A DNA stretch of 64,000 bases from Typha latifolia. Taxonomy: Eukaryota; Streptophyta; Magnoliopsida; Poales; Typhaceae. Positions within the stretch are counted from its first letter, which is position 1; the number at the start of each line of letters is the position of its first letter. The notes beneath the pieces are model-generated. The model saw only the letters and a program-made list of their open reading frames with translations, was not told the origin of the DNA and made no database searches. Of this stretch, positions 1 through 12,965 are shown piece after piece. The translations under genes were made by a program, and so were the position numbers. The stretch is taken from positions 2,170,001 through 2,234,000 of the forward strand of contig CM034103.1 in NCBI GenBank assembly GCA_019914945.1. The letters run 5' to 3'.

Positions 1-1571
1 ACGATCTCATGTTCGTGGCTGCTGAGCCATTCGAGGATCACCTCATTCTTTCTGCCGAAGACCGTGTAGGGCCTAATAAAGACGAGGTGATCGGTCGTGT
101 TACTATTCCACTTGGAAGTATTGAAAAGCGAGCTGACGACCATATTATCCACAGCCGATGGTATAATCTCGAGAAACCAGTTGCAGTTGATGTGGATCAG
201 TTAAAGAAAGACAAATTCTCCAGCCGTATTCATGTACGCATCTGCCTGGATGGAGGATATCATGTGCTCGACGAATCTACGCACTACAGCAGTGACCTTA
301 GACCAGCGGCAAAGCAGTTATGGAAGCCATCAATTGGTTTGCTTGAGCTTGGTATCCTTAATGCTGCCGGGCTTCATCCTATGAAAACAAGAGATGGAAA
401 GGGTACATCTGATACCTACTGTGTTGCCAAGTATGGTAAGAAGTGGGTACGTACTCGTACAATCATCAACAGCCTATGCCCAAGATACAATGAGCAGTAC
501 ACATGGGAAGTCTACGATCCAGCTACTGTCCTGACCATCGGAGTTTTTGACAATTGCCAGATTGGTGAAAAGGATGCAAATGGCAAGAAAGATGCCAAGA
601 TAGGCAAAGTTCGCATTCGTCTCTCCACACTTGAAACTGGAAGAGTGTACACACACTCTTACCCACTCATAGTTCTACAGAATTCAGGTGTCAAGAAGAT
701 GGGTGAACTTCACCTCGCTATAAGGTTCTCATCAACATCACTGGTCAACATGATGTACACATACACAAGGCCTCTGCTGCCCAAGATGCATTACATACGC
801 CCGTTAACCATGATACAGTTTGATATGCTCCGTGTTCAAGCCGTGCAGATTGTCGCTGCTCGTTTGAGCCGAATGGAGCCACCGCTGCGGAAGGAAGTCG
901 TCGAATACTTGTCTGATGTAGATTTTCACCTGTGGAGCATGCGCCGCAGCAAAGCAAACTTTTTCAGACTAATGTCCGTCTTCTCGGGCTTGTTTGCAGC
1001 TGGCAAGTGGTTCGGAAATGTCTGCGCATGGAGGAATCCTATCACAACTGTCCTGGTGCATGTTCTATTCACCATGCTTGTGTGCTTCCCTGAGCTGATA
1101 CTTCCAACAGTATTCCTGTATATGTCCCTTATAGGTATTTGGAACTATCGGTTTCGCCCTCACTATCCTCCGCACATGAATATAAAGATCTCCCATGCAG
1201 AAGCTGTGCATCCAGATGAGCTTGATGAGGAGTTTGACACATTCCCTTCGAGTAGGAGTGCGGAGCTGATAAGGGCAAGGTATGATAGATTGAGGAGTGT
1301 TGCAGGCAGGATGCAAACAGTGGTGGGTGATATAGCAACACAAGGAGAAAGGATCCAAGCTCTTGTGAGCTGGAGGGATCCACGGGCCACGACGATATTT
1401 GTGTTGTTCTGTCTGATAGCAGCAATCGTGCTGTATGTGACGCCGTTCCAGGTTCTGGCGGCACTCGCCGGGTTTTACACCATGAGGCACCCAAGATTCC
1501 GGTACAGGATGCCTTCAGTTCTGATAAACTACTTCCGGCGGCTGCCAGCAAAAACAGATAGTATGCTCTAA
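1..1571 (+). CDS. MCTP: MCTP / FTIP-QUIRKY-like protein, C-terminal part (5' end outside window)
   Basis: The frame is open from base 3 (the methionine at base 9 is internal) to the TAA at 1569-1571. About residues 1-60 are the end of one C2 domain. Residues about 105-245 are a full last C2 domain, with the GTSDTYC and VFDN loop regions that in this family supply calcium-binding aspartates. From about residue 255 to the end is the plant PRT_C (phosphoribosyltransferase C-terminal) region with two hydrophobic hairpin segments near 343-378 and 462-495. The protein ends in FRRLPAKTDSML, a typical MCTP tail. Family knowledge: these proteins sit in the endoplasmic reticulum and tether it to the plasma membrane, often at plasmodesmata; FTIP1 moves FT and QUIRKY acts in organ shape. 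Which of these it matches cannot be settled from the C-terminus. The absence of introns over 1.57 kb fits the family. Confidence 0.95.
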   Translation, partial: DLMFVAAEPFEDHLILSAEDRVGPNKDEVIGRVTIPLGSIEKRADDHIIHSRWYNLEKPVAVDVDQLKKDKFSSRIHVRICLDGGYHVLDESTHYSSDLRPAAKQLWKPSIGLLELGILNAAGLHPMKTRDGKGTSDTYCVAKYGKKWVRTRTIINSLCPRYNEQYTWEVYDPATVLTIGVFDNCQIGEKDANGKKDAKIGKVRIRLSTLETGRVYTHSYPLIVLQNSGVKKMGELHLAIRFSSTSLVNMMYTYTRPLLPKMHYIRPLTMIQFDMLRVQAVQIVAARLSRMEPPLRKEVVEYLSDVDFHLWSMRRSKANFFRLMSVFSGLFAAGKWFGNVCAWRNPITTVLVHVLFTMLVCFPELILPTVFLYMSLIGIWNYRFRPHYPPHMNIKISHAEAVHPDELDEEFDTFPSSRSAELIRARYDRLRSVAGRMQTVVGDIATQGERIQALVSWRDPRATTIFVLFCLIAAIVLYVTPFQVLAALAGFYTMRHPRFRYRMPSVLINYFRRLPAKTDSML

Positions 1572-1627
1572 AGAACGGTGGTTTGATTGTGGTAACTGTT
1601 CCCTTTATTTAGTAGTTTGTTGTTTGT

Positions 1628-1633
1628 AATAAA
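1628..1633 (+). terminator. AATAAA polyadenylation-like signal downstream of MCTP
   Basis: AATAAA lies 57 bases after the MCTP stop codon in a T-rich 3' region. The position is reasonable for a short 3' UTR, but plant poly(A) signals are loose and the real cleavage site is unknown. The rest of 1634-2688, between the convergent MCTP and AHL genes, shows no coding evidence. Confidence 0.35.
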
Positions 1634-2688
1634 CTTCGTAATTTGTTGTTCTCATGAAACTTGTGTCGATTTGTTGGTGATAGGAGTTTGTCTTCTAATA
1701 GGTATAAGACTAGGAGTAAACAATCAGCATTGGCATCAGTCAGTCTGGAATATATCAATCTTTCTAGCTTCTGTATTGATATTTCTATATGTTGAAATTG
1801 AATTCAATGTCTCAGCAGCGAGAAAATGGACGAAAACTCATTTATTGGGCATGTCAAAGCATAGTATGATGTTCTTCATTAGTTCACTCTGACCTTGATC
1901 ATTTCTTCTTCTATTCAATAGGTCTTCAGCATATAAATCTTTGAACTGTAAGCTTTCTTCTTAATCGCTTTATTCCTTCTCAAATACTAGCTTCAATAAT
2001 TAAGTAATTCAAAACTATAAGGAGTTTTGCTTAGCTGTATTCCTAAAGGAGCGAACTATTTAGATAATTCATCTAAACAGCAACCAGAGTATTATTCGAT
2101 CTGAGCACTCAGATCAGAGATTTGGAACAAATCTCAAAACAGAATTAGGTCGTTGCTTCCCTCATTGTCATCTCAGGCATTAGTCTTGCAGCTTTGACCC
2201 TGGTGATGGGAAAAGACAGCCATGGAAAACCCGTAACAAGTAAGAATGTGCTACTTGCAAATAAAGATGCAGCTATTTCCTACTTCAAAAACCCATAACA
2301 AGTTAACAACACAACTAAACTATACAATAACTAGTAAATGGTGCACATCAGGAGGCACCATACTACCAAGAGGAAAAATCACAAGGGTAGTATTGTTTCA
2401 AATTTATAAGATCTAGAAGAGTTGTCAAGAAAACAAAGAAATGTTCCATAAGGCAAGTAACCACCATTATCCTTTACTGATACTCCTGCTGACTTCAGGG
2501 ACATTGATAATAGAATGAAAAATAAAGAAAGAAAAGAAAGCAAAGGGATCTGATGACCATCTTCTTTCAGTCACATGTGCTGGTACAAAAATGTCGTGCA
2601 AATTAATGACAGTAATGGTTGTAAGCTAACCAAAGTCACCCTTCTCTCTAAGAGCATATTCACACTGCCAACTCTATCATGGCAACAT

Positions 2689-5600
2689 TTAACCTCGAGT
2701 CAAGTTTATATCGATGTTGGAAGATCTTGAGTCAATTTGTGTCGAACCAGGCCATCCTCCACTGACTGAAGAAGGGGCTAGATCTTGATCTGGTGCAGGA
2801 TTGATCTGAGTGTCTTGCTTTCTGAAAAGGTCAGAATGAACACCTGATTCTTCGCCATTCTTATGCTTGTTCTTCATTTTTGTTCCTCCGTAAATAAAGC
2901 TACCCACTATCACCTGGGCACAATAACCATAAGCTTGAACCATTAAAGAGCTGTACAAGGAAAGGAAAATCACATGAGGTATTCAAAGGGCAGCAACCTC
3001 TTGAGTTGCAACAGCAACAGAGCTACAGAACTGCCAGTTAACTTAGTCATCACTATTAGGCACAGTTTCAGAGTGCACTTGAACAGCTGATGCATGTTTG
3101 CAGAAATAGGAGGATTTTAAAAGGTGTTCCAGAGAAAGAGAGATGACTTTATGAGTCAATTGAACAACATATAGTAGGAGGTTTTAAAAGGCGCTTTACA
3201 TCCAAGGGCAAGGAGGATCAAAACCTTAACTAGGAAAAGAATAGATGATAGCTGATGGTGGTTCTTTTCAATAACCTACCAACAGGCACAACACAAAATG
3301 TGGAAGTAACACAGATTAAAGGGGCTCGAACACAACCATCAGCAAGCTTTTGCCCCATCAATATGAAGCAGGCTAGCGCATCCTAAATGTCAAAGGCTCA
3401 AAGGACAGAAAACTTCATGACCAATTCATAATGTAACATACAACATACTAAAATCCTGGCTAAAGCAAATTAGGAAGGGAGGTCCCTGGCATGACATCTA
3501 CAAGAATTACCAATGGTTAAAATTATCCACCATAATTGTTTAGAAAACCAATGAAACCGAAAGTTCCTTTAGAGAAGAAAATCATATAAAGGAACCAATG
3601 AAACGCTATAAAATGGTCCCTCCCATTGATACTTCGACGTTGATGTACAACAGTACAAGACACTATAAGAGTGATGTGCTCATAGCACAACTACTGCCCA
3701 AACATTATACTAGATGCAGTGCCCTGAGCACTAGATTGAAACTCGCATCAAAGAAATATATGCAAGAAAGGAATGTGTTAGGAGATGCTACTAGATAATG
3801 TTCATGCAGAACCAAATATAGAAAATTCTAGTTGATAATAAAGACTACAGGTCAGCGCACTCAGTATTCAGAGCTTAGCAAAGTTGAAAATCAATTACCT
3901 GGACAGTGCTGGCGGCAATTAGTACCCCACCAACGCCACCTCCAATAACACGACCATCAGAACCGGAGAGGGATATACTTAGACCTCCGCTTCGGGTACG
4001 TGAGCTGCCACTGTCAGTCAACAGATAAGAGCCAGACAAGCATAGGATTTCAAAATGACCCTGCAGCACCAATGACAGAAGAGCATCAGTGATGTGCTAC
4101 TCCACTTTCTAATGTCAACGCTTGTTCAACCTTCACAGCCATCAGCTAGGTTTATTGAACTAATTAACGTTTCTGAATCCTGCACAAAAGTTAAATCCTT
4201 TACGTGCATTGTACGCATCTAACAAATAGGCCTTCATCACAGTGGCAATCAATTGGGTTCGCCAGAGCATTAAAGCTGACCATGCAGCTCCATAACTCCC
4301 AGATATAGGCCCTACAGGCTAAAAGGAAGAACAGTAGTCCTACTACAGAGTATCTAATACTGAAGCAGAGAAGAAAAAAGTTACAGAATCAAATGTTTAA
4401 ATAAAGAGCCTACAGATAATATGTACAACATTATGAACAATCTATCGTGTAACAAACATGGTAAGATGATACTCTCTTGAAACCAAATTCGATGAAGAAA
4501 TTGAAGCAAGTATCATATCTGTTTTGTTCCTATTGAGGATGATGGCATTGTTCAAACAGGAGGTCAATCTCCATGGTTATATCAAGGATTCTAGTTTCGG
4601 CCGATCCCGAGTGGGATTGGCCGAAACGGATCGAGATCGGCTATAGCTGGTTTCGACCTACAGCAGCCTGCTGCAGGCAACATGATAGAAAAGAAGAGAG
4701 GGAGGAAGAGAAATTTTTATTTTTTACGCCTTATATGTGAGCAATTATTATTTCTTATAATTTTTTCTAATTTTTTTAGAAATTTCTCAACATTTTTAAT
4801 AATATTTAGAATTTTATTTAATTAAAATAGTCCGATCCGATACAGGCGGCCGATATGACCGATACGTATCGTTTTTCTGGACGGCCGATCCCGATCCCGA
4901 TACCGATTTTTGGAACCTTGTGTTATATATAAATGTTAGGAGTAAGTTAATTAACATATTAAACTATAATGAGATAACATATACTCTTCAAGTTGTCAAG
5001 AATTTTAACAACATTTTACATGGATTCTATGAGATAAGAAAGATAACAGCAAGTAACAATCCACCAGATGATCCTCAACTATGCCACCAAGAAATTAAGG
5101 ACCTATTTGATACTACCTCATAAGTAACTATGCCACCAGATGTTGAAGATTGATGGAGAGCCACTGTGGAGACGGCCCCATATGCTGACAGGATACAGAC
5201 AGCCCTTGGGCCCTGTTGTGAGAAGGACATTATCCTGGCTGCAATATCCTGCGCAAGAACAAGGAAACACAAATATTAGTATATTACCATTGTGGCTAAC
5301 CGACTGAAAAGATCCATCAAGTGTAAGGGTCAGGGCAATACAATAACTAATTGTGAATATCTGAATACCTAAAATCCAAAATATTCAGAATATTCTTTTG
5401 TAAGAATAAAACAAAGTGTCATAATATTGAATGAAGTTGTATGCAGGGGAAAAGAAAAGAAGAACAATAAATGAACGAACCCATCTACCATCTTCCAAGA
5501 AAAGAAAAGAATCCAACCAACAGAGCTTGCAAATCCCCTCCTTACATCTCCAAAACAACCAAGACTTATAGTAGCTAACATGTTTAAAATTAGTTAGGCC

Positions 5601-8032
5601 ATGTAACTTCTACACTTCTTGCAAAGGCAGGTCTAAGAAACTGTTATCATTGAATATTCCGGCTCACAATGATACATAACAACTCAAAGCAGCCCGAGTG
5701 CAGTAAAGGGCTGCGCAGTAATATAATCTTTCTTCGTGCTATAAACTATTGCACTATTCAACTTCAAGCAGAAAATAATGGACCACTACACAAATAATAG
5801 AAATGGACCAAGACCGGTTAGATTTCAAAGTTGACAATGTTAGTAAATAAGGAACACACAAGCAGGTCCATACTTTAAGCAAAATCCTACTTTTATAGCA
5901 TCCAACAGTGGATAATTCAGGTCAGAGATAAGATTTTGATGGGCTAAGCTGACATATAAGAATGTAAATATGCAAGAGCAATGAGTCAGCTGTGTGAGGG
6001 TCTTTTTCTTAAGGCGCCTTGAGACGAGCAGGTTACCATGCAATGTGAACACTAGGTAAGCACATATACTGTACAATCCAAACTCAGTGAGACGCACTTC
6101 TAGGTTACACATAACCTCCTCTACCTTAGCTCCTATAATAATATCTATCACCATTTTCTCAAACTTTTTGGAAAATATAGGCAGAATAACAAACACAATC
6201 ATGGAAGAATAGTATTAGGGGAAGACAAAAAGAGGAGTAGAAGAGAAATAGAGACAAAATGGAGAAGCCAAAAAAGCTCATGGAAACCAAAAGTGAGAGG
6301 ACTACTACATTTTTATACCACCTCCTGCGCTATATATACCAATAATGTTCCTCATTTTCTTATCTGTACCTAGACATATCCTTTTAGGTCCAAAAGACCC
6401 TATGAGATACACTAATGTAACAATTATGAGCTCCCATTGGAATATCAGAGAAAACAAGTGCCAGCATAATGCAGTACAACTAAATATAAGCTATCACCTT
6501 TTGATCTCATATAAATTATTAGGCATGTCTTACCTCTCTCGGTGGAACAGTGATAATATGTGGAGTAAATCCCATTCCAGCTGAGCCAGCAACCCATTCC
6601 CCTAATAAAAAATCAGCCATATGGTGTTACATGTTTATATATTCTCATAAGTAAGCCATTAGGATTGAAAGGAAATTACCATCGTATGCATCTATATTTA
6701 GAAGCAAGTATGCATAACAATGACATATGTAGTGACAAAAATTTCACAAATGGATCCAGAGGAAACAATTAATCAACATTAAAACATGTACATAATATTC
6801 AAACTATTATTGATGTGTAAAAAAATCTCAAATCATCATGCCAATTGATGATGCCATCAAATATATGGATCAAGAGGAAAAGAGGTTCAAAGCCTAGGTA
6901 GTATTATCAGATATAGCTGAACAAGCTTAAGTAAACTATTTATTCATCGTTATCAGTTTGTCAATGTCCTCATTATTGTAAAAGAAGACAAGCTGAGGTA
7001 GAAAACAGAGGATATAAAATGTTCAGCTCTGACATGCCCTAGACAGGGTATATGGTGTCGCTAAAAAGAATCTAAAATATGTCATTGACAGCTCCTTCGG
7101 AGACAGACAAAAGAAATATCGGTTTCACTGACCTGATATAGCATGTCAATTGTCAGGGGGATAAATAACCTAATAGCCTGTCTTGGTCCAGTACCTTCAG
7201 TAGACCTAAGGACAAAGCTCCATGAAGTCCCTAATGCTAAGAATAAACATACACAGGGCATATCAACTTTGCAATTTCATCATGCCAGAGAGCTGAAACT
7301 GAAGTGCTCCCAAAAAAGTAAGTCCTTCACACTTTTAGGCACTTGTTCTGTACATGGAGATATTATGCCTGTTAAAATTCCTAAATTGCCACGAATTGGA
7401 TTCTCCATCTATCAATAGATCAGGAGCCAGATCAAGCTAGATATTTAGAAACATTGTATAGCATCATTATTCTGAAGAGAGGCAAATTATAAGATTTCAA
7501 CTAGACATAACATCTGAAGTTGATAAAAAGAGAATTCTGTCTCCAAGCAATTCAAAACATAAGAGTGTGGTAGCTCACCAAGTGAAGCCAATTGCTGCTT
7601 TCTCCCTGTTCCAGGAGGCCGCCCTCTACCCCGTTTATGCGATGGAGACAATGATGCAGCCCCAGAAACCAAGCCCGAACCTGACACTGGAGGAGTCAAT
7701 GACAATGGTGAAAGCATGGTTCCATCCGGCCGATACTTGCGAGGCCTCCCCCTCTTTCTCTTAACAGGCTCTTCCTGATTAATTCCAACCAGCCCTCCAG
7801 CATTGATGTTATGCTGGGACTCCATTTGAAACACGGATCCTATCGACCCTCCTCCAAAATGTGGAGTTTGAATGGTAAAGCTTGAGCTTGGATTAGGCAC
7901 ATGATGAATACCTGAATGAACTCCATGTATCCCGGCCTGTAATCCAGCAACAGACCCACCTGCTCCTCTGTGCTGGATATAATACGAAGAAAGATCGGAC
8001 CCCGAGGTTACTATCCCTTCCCTCCCATCCAT
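2689..8032 (-). CDS. AHL: AT-hook motif nuclear-localized protein (AHL, type II), complete, 5 exons
   Basis: Exons on the minus strand: 8032-7579, 6601-6534, 5248-5117, 4060-3899, 2913-2689. All four introns are GT-AG and the phases agree, giving 346 residues. Residues 91-100 (KRKRGRPRKY) and 133-140 (KRGRGRPP) are two AT-hooks that bind the minor groove of AT-rich DNA. From about residue 152 to 300 is the PPC/DUF296 domain (GEWVAGSAGMGFTPHIITV, then SFSQQGPRAVCILS, then GGGVGGVLIAASTVQVIVGSF split over exons 4-5). Two AT-hooks and a multi-exon structure place it with type II AHLs, which act in the nucleus as trimers on matrix-attachment regions and repress or activate transcription. The start ATG at 8032 begins MDGREG, a usual AHL opening, and follows a long leader. 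Oddity: the conserved GRFEIL hexapeptide reads GHFEIL. Intron 3 carries a small hAT element. Confidence 0.93.
4583..4920. mobile_element. Small non-autonomous hAT element in AHL intron 3
   Basis: 338 bp with terminal inverted repeats: left CAAGGATTCTAGTTTCGG, right end ...CCGATTTTTGGAACCTTG. The flanks GGTTATAT (4575-4582) and TGTTATAT (4921-4928) form an 8-bp target duplication with one mismatch. The right 120 bp (GATACGTATCGTTTTTCTGG and several CCGATC units) closely match the right end of the full element at 23688-27354, so it is an internally deleted relative. It lies wholly in an intron and carries no coding sequence. Confidence 0.85.
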
Positions 8033-8745
8033 TCATGGGGTAAAGAGTTTACAGCTACTAAAAGGACTAGAAAGAAAACTGAAGCTCTAATATGGAAAAT
8101 TTGAAAAAATATGGCCCCTTTCGTCACAATTTAAGCTCTAGGGTTATAAAAATAACAAATACAAGGAAATGGAGTAGAATCAAGAGCTTAAAATGGAAAA
8201 TTTCAAAAAAGACGGTCTTTTTACGTCAAATCTATGATCTTTAGCAATGTGAACCCCAAAGAACACGGAGTTCAAGGACTAAAAAACAGATATTTTCACG
8301 TGCAGACACCGAATCTCCTATCTTCGCCCCCAAATAAACCCTAAATAGACACACTAGCAAGAATACTCGCACAAAACAAAAATGAGAACCGGAAAAAAGA
8401 GCCTTCCGCAAGAAATCAAGGAAATAAGCTTAGGGTTTCGCAACAAAAAAAAAAAAAAACCCTGGATTTCGAATGGAAGGAGAACAATAAGTCGCAGAGC
8501 TGGAACGGTGCCGTGACGCAGAGGGTTGTAAAAAAAGTTTTCGCCTTTACGCAATGCCTTGAATCTCTCGGAGCTCAAGAAGAGAATGGAGGAGGATGGC
8601 GAACGGGAGGCACGGCTAAACCTTCTCGATAGATGCGATCGACGCGAGAGAGGGGGGGGGGGGGGGAGAGAGAAGCACCAGTAGGTGAAGCAGAACGAGT
8701 GCGGCGTGATATACGAGAGAAAGCAATAGAGGATAATAAATAACA
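8033..8745 (-). promoter_or_regulatory. 5' leader and probable core promoter region of the AHL gene
   Basis: Upstream of the AHL start codon lies about 700 bp that differs from the AT-rich flanks: pyrimidine-rich on the minus strand, with a run of 16 C (G on the plus strand, 8651-8667 approximately) flanked by CT repeats and an AAACCCTAA telo-box-like motif (plus-strand TTAGGGTTT near 8430). Long pyrimidine-rich leaders are common in plant genes and this one may hold a leader intron, but I cannot place a transcription start or a TATA box with confidence. Confidence 0.45.
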
Positions 8746-10903
8746 AATAGTGGATAAAATTTAGAAAAATTTACAAGAAAACACCCTATATTGTGACTAT
8801 ATTACAAATGAGTTCCTCTCTCCCCACCTTCACTTTGTTTAAAAAAAAAATTAATATCCAAGCCAAGTTAAGTTTAACTTAAACAGCACTTGTCAAGATA
8901 GGACGAAAAATAAAAATATTTCTTATATTTACAATAACAGTTTTATATTTTATAAATTATTTTTATCTCTTTTTCCTAATATGATGTGTTAAGTTATTAT
9001 TTTTTGGGTAAAATTTAAGAATATTTCTAGATTTATTTTTTTTTAATTTGGTATTTAGATGCGATTTTAATATATTTGGAAGCTTGATTTAGTTCTGTTA
9101 TGCTGGAAATCTGTGCTCTGATTTATTTTTAAAGAGTTTAATTTTTCTCTATAATTAATAAAATTTTATAAATGACACCCTATATTTAACAGATTTAGTG
9201 ATTAGGCTCGTGAGTTCGTGCTTATGTAGTAATCTCTTGAATATAGCTCTCATACAATTTGAGGATAATATATTGAAACAAATATTGATAATTTAGGAGT
9301 CCCACCATGTAGGAGTAATAGAAAACTCTTCATTCTATTCCAGGTGCTATTATGAGAGTTTTTGACAAAACTACCCCTCTTCCAAACTTATTCTTTTGAC
9401 CAAAATAGATCTATCTCAAACTTGATATTAAAATTGTATGTTTCACTATAGCTATCTTTAAAATATTAAATTTATCAGCGTTTTATATAAGAATAAAAAA
9501 TGCTAACCAAGTCAACATTTTCTTCTAATATATAAGAAGTTAATCTGATCAACTTTTTATATGCGACAGAAAGAAAAATTAAGACATACTTACTTCAATC
9601 TAATCAAAATTTCATCTAAAAACTTATAAATAATGATATTTCTATCTAAAAATAAAAATTTAATCTTATTAGCATTTTGACTTGGTCCATAAAAATGAGA
9701 ATACATTTCCAACACACATTTTTTGGTGTTTATCATGAATATATTACATTTTATGTATAATATTGGTTCAAGATTTATAAAACCAATTAAAGGATAATTC
9801 TATTTTCTCAAGATAACCCTAGAGAATATGCACCCTCTAAAACAACAAATCATAATTCTGGTACGCAAGGAGTAGCAGCATGATCAATATTTCATCTAAT
9901 ATATTTGAGCAAATTGCATACTTCTTCCTAAATAGAACATTTATGCATGTCAATATCAATATAGATCAAATGGATATCTCTATCATGCCCCTGCTACTTT
10001 GGCAATTGAATATATAAATGCATCATGGTTGCTGAGGCAACCCAATCTTATCCTGAATATTATTAAACAGCCCCACAATTCCTGGATTTGTGATCCATCA
10101 CAATCCCTCTTCAAGAAAATATCTCAACAGTTGTGCATGTCAGCCATCATCATAAGCTTCCAGGTTCAAACTTTAGTGAGCCGAATTCAGCTCTACCTGT
10201 TGATAATAGATGAACAATATTCTACCAACAGGACAAGCAAGAAAGATACCATGGGCCAATTTCTTAGTCCTGGGGAGCAAAAGCTGCAGAAGGAAAAGAG
10301 GTGGTTGTTATTCCATGACCTCTGCCTCAAAACTAGCCTTGACTGCAATATGATTAGCTATTAGTAATGGTTACCTCATTAATTGTGAAAGATGATTATG
10401 CTTATATGATCTTTTAGTTTCTTTTGAACTTCTTCAAGAAACTGTTAATGAATAACAAGGAAGAATCACACATGGTAAGTCATAAAATAAGTTCAAGTTC
10501 AAACAGCATCAGAGTGACCAGTCGAAAAACAAAAGAACAAGAAGATAATTCACAACTGATGCACCTATTCTCAGTACAAAAAGATGAAAACCAGTTGAAT
10601 TCAAGCCACTAGAGGTAAACAGGATGCATTCATCTTTAACCTGTTTCAAGTACTCTTCTCAAGAATTATTTGTCGATCTACTTTGCTTGTGCTCTTTGGC
10701 CTTTGCTTAGGCTGATAACTTGGTCTTCAGCTTCTTCTTCCCAACCTTAAATCAATCCAAAATGTCTATCTGGATGAAGACAAAAAAAAAAATCAATCCA
10801 AAATGTCTTTCAGTGCTACATGCTCCATGAGCATTGATACGACTATCACAAATCTAAAAAATTACCTAAAGAACAGCTTAATAAAAAGACACTAAAATCA
10901 AAG

Positions 10904-10997
10904 AAAACTTCATTATTCTCACAATGTATACAAGTGTGAACAAAAAGGGTAAAACTTCATTATTCTCATGATGTATACAAGTGTGAACAAAAAGGGG
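10904..10997. repeat. Tandem duplication of a 47-bp unit
   Basis: Two adjacent copies, 10904-10950 and 10951-10997, both beginning AAAACTTCATTATTCTCA and both containing TGTATACAAGTGTGAAC. They differ at only a few positions, so the duplication is recent. No coding role is seen. Confidence 0.85.
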
Positions 10998-12539
10998 AGA
11001 CTTATGGTAGGTGAAGAAAAATAGCATATTAAGGTCCATAAGCCTGATATTGACCACTAAAAAGCACTGTCTCAAAGTGAAAGACAGGCCCCTTGTTCTT
11101 TGTTTAAAATAAAGGTGAAAATGTTACAAAAGGCTCCTCTATGGTTGCTACTGCTAGTTCCATGCTGGATTTTCAAGTAACATCTTCCTTGTCAAAGCAT
11201 ATATAATAACTTCTTTTATACTTCTAAATTAATAATACAAAGGGCATCAAAGATGTTCAGATTTCAGGATAACCATATCAAGAAACTGAATACTGTTGAT
11301 AGGAAACCCACACTCAACCATTGATCTCAGAGGGTCACAGAATAAGCAGAGATAACTATGCCAAAAATTTCTCACAATTAATATAGGAGCCAATTTTTTA
11401 GCTTCATAAATTATGCACATTTATCTAGTTAAAAACAGTTCTCGCTTAATTAGAAGACAAATTTAGCTGATCATGGGAATCTCACCTGTTAAAATAGAGG
11501 CTTGCTTGCACTAAAAAATTTCTATCATTCAATCCCCTTAACCATTATTATGTGTTACCAGTTATCAGCTCTAAATCGCACATAAATAACCATAGTTAGC
11601 AGATAATTACCCACTTGACAAATCAACACTGGTGGATAAAATTAAAGGTCTGATGAAACATACTAAGACTTCTTAGAATGCAAGCACATGCCTGGTGTGG
11701 TGACTGCAAAATTAATGCCGAAGCATGTGCAGCATCATGAAGATCCACAGACTTCAATAAGATGACAGGTTTAGTTTTGTAATCCATCTGGAACGTATGA
11801 AAAAGTGCCGTGTTTCATTGGCAAGAAAGTGAAAATGTAGCTTTGCAATCCATGAGAGCTAAATGTATGTGAATAAGTACCTGAAGAAAAAGTTTCATTC
11901 TGTATTTGCAATTTAGATATTTACAGGATAGCTTCTGAACTACAAAATGAGAATTTAACCAAAGATGCCGAATAGTGGCTAAAGAATGAAAGCCTATACC
12001 AGTACTTCTAAAGCACAAGAAGACACCCAAGGATAGAAGTAATCATGGAAAATTTACAGCGAGAGAAGCCTTTCATATGATAATAGCAAATGAACTTCTG
12101 TATCGCAAGTTCCCCATCATTTCTGTGGCACCATCACAGATTAGAAGAATTGAAGTATTGCAATAATATGCCAAGACTATTTCCACTCCTTTTTTTTCCT
12201 CCCTATAACTTAAATAGCTTTAACTAGATCCACTAAATCAAGTAACATAAGACCATATCAATAAGGAAAATAGCAATCTAGGCAGGAGCTAGAAAGTGCC
12301 CCTCAATTAAGTATACGTGATATTACTTCAATGCTGCCTAATAGAACAAAATGCCTACTTTTAGCGCATTAAATTAACAACAGGAAGCAAAGAAAAAAAA
12401 ACAAAACAAAAGGTCCCCATAAAGTAGTCAACTTATAGTTTAATTCAAAAGAATCTATAACTAGACATTTAAAGAAACAAATAAAAAGCCAAATCAAATC
12501 TAAAGTTAGATGAGCAATAGACCACCTTCATCTTAGATT

Positions 12540-12965
12540 TTTCCCGCTTACAAATTCTTTCCCTTCTTTTCCCTCTCCTCCCTCCCTCTCCTCCCTCCCT
12601 CTCCTGACATCCCATCCAAAGAACACATATCACAATAAGATCAACCAAAAAGGTAAGAAATTTTTTTTTTCAAACGTATCAAATTAACTAGGTCATTGTT
12701 TCTTACTTTGGAGGTCGAATTCATGTTGCTTCTTCCTCTTCGCAAGTTTTTCTTCATCATCTTTCTCTTCCTTCGGCAAAACCCTACATCCCCCCTGCCA
12801 GATAACCACTCCTGTTTTGTCTTTATTCTGAAAAGACTTTCTATTCACTCTTTTTTCCTTTTTTTTTTCTTTTTTTGCAACGAAATCCAAGCCGAAATGC
12901 CCAAAAAGTCCTCACCCCGGATCAGGAACTCAGGATTAGACAGAATTGGATTCCACTCGGGATAA
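12540..12965 (-). other. Possible non-coding transcript segment downstream of MIR393
   Basis: On the minus strand 12965-12711 is richer in G+C than its surroundings and ends at a good donor-like site (CCAAA/GTAAGA). Further on, 12610-12550 is a purine-rich GGGAGG repeat. It lies 0.6-1 kb downstream of the miR393 hairpin on the same strand, so it could be an exon of the primary transcript. There is no long open frame of protein-like composition. This is inference only. Confidence 0.2.

Noticed and set aside
1065..1551. Two minus-strand frames of about 140 codons
   Set aside because: They are antisense shadows of the MCTP coding sequence.
5840..6202. 120-codon minus-strand frame in AHL intron 2
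   Set aside because: Hydrophobic random composition; it lies inside an intron that splices cleanly.
9999..10364. 121-codon plus-strand open frame
   Set aside because: No recognisable domain, AT-rich non-coding context and no support for splicing or conservation.
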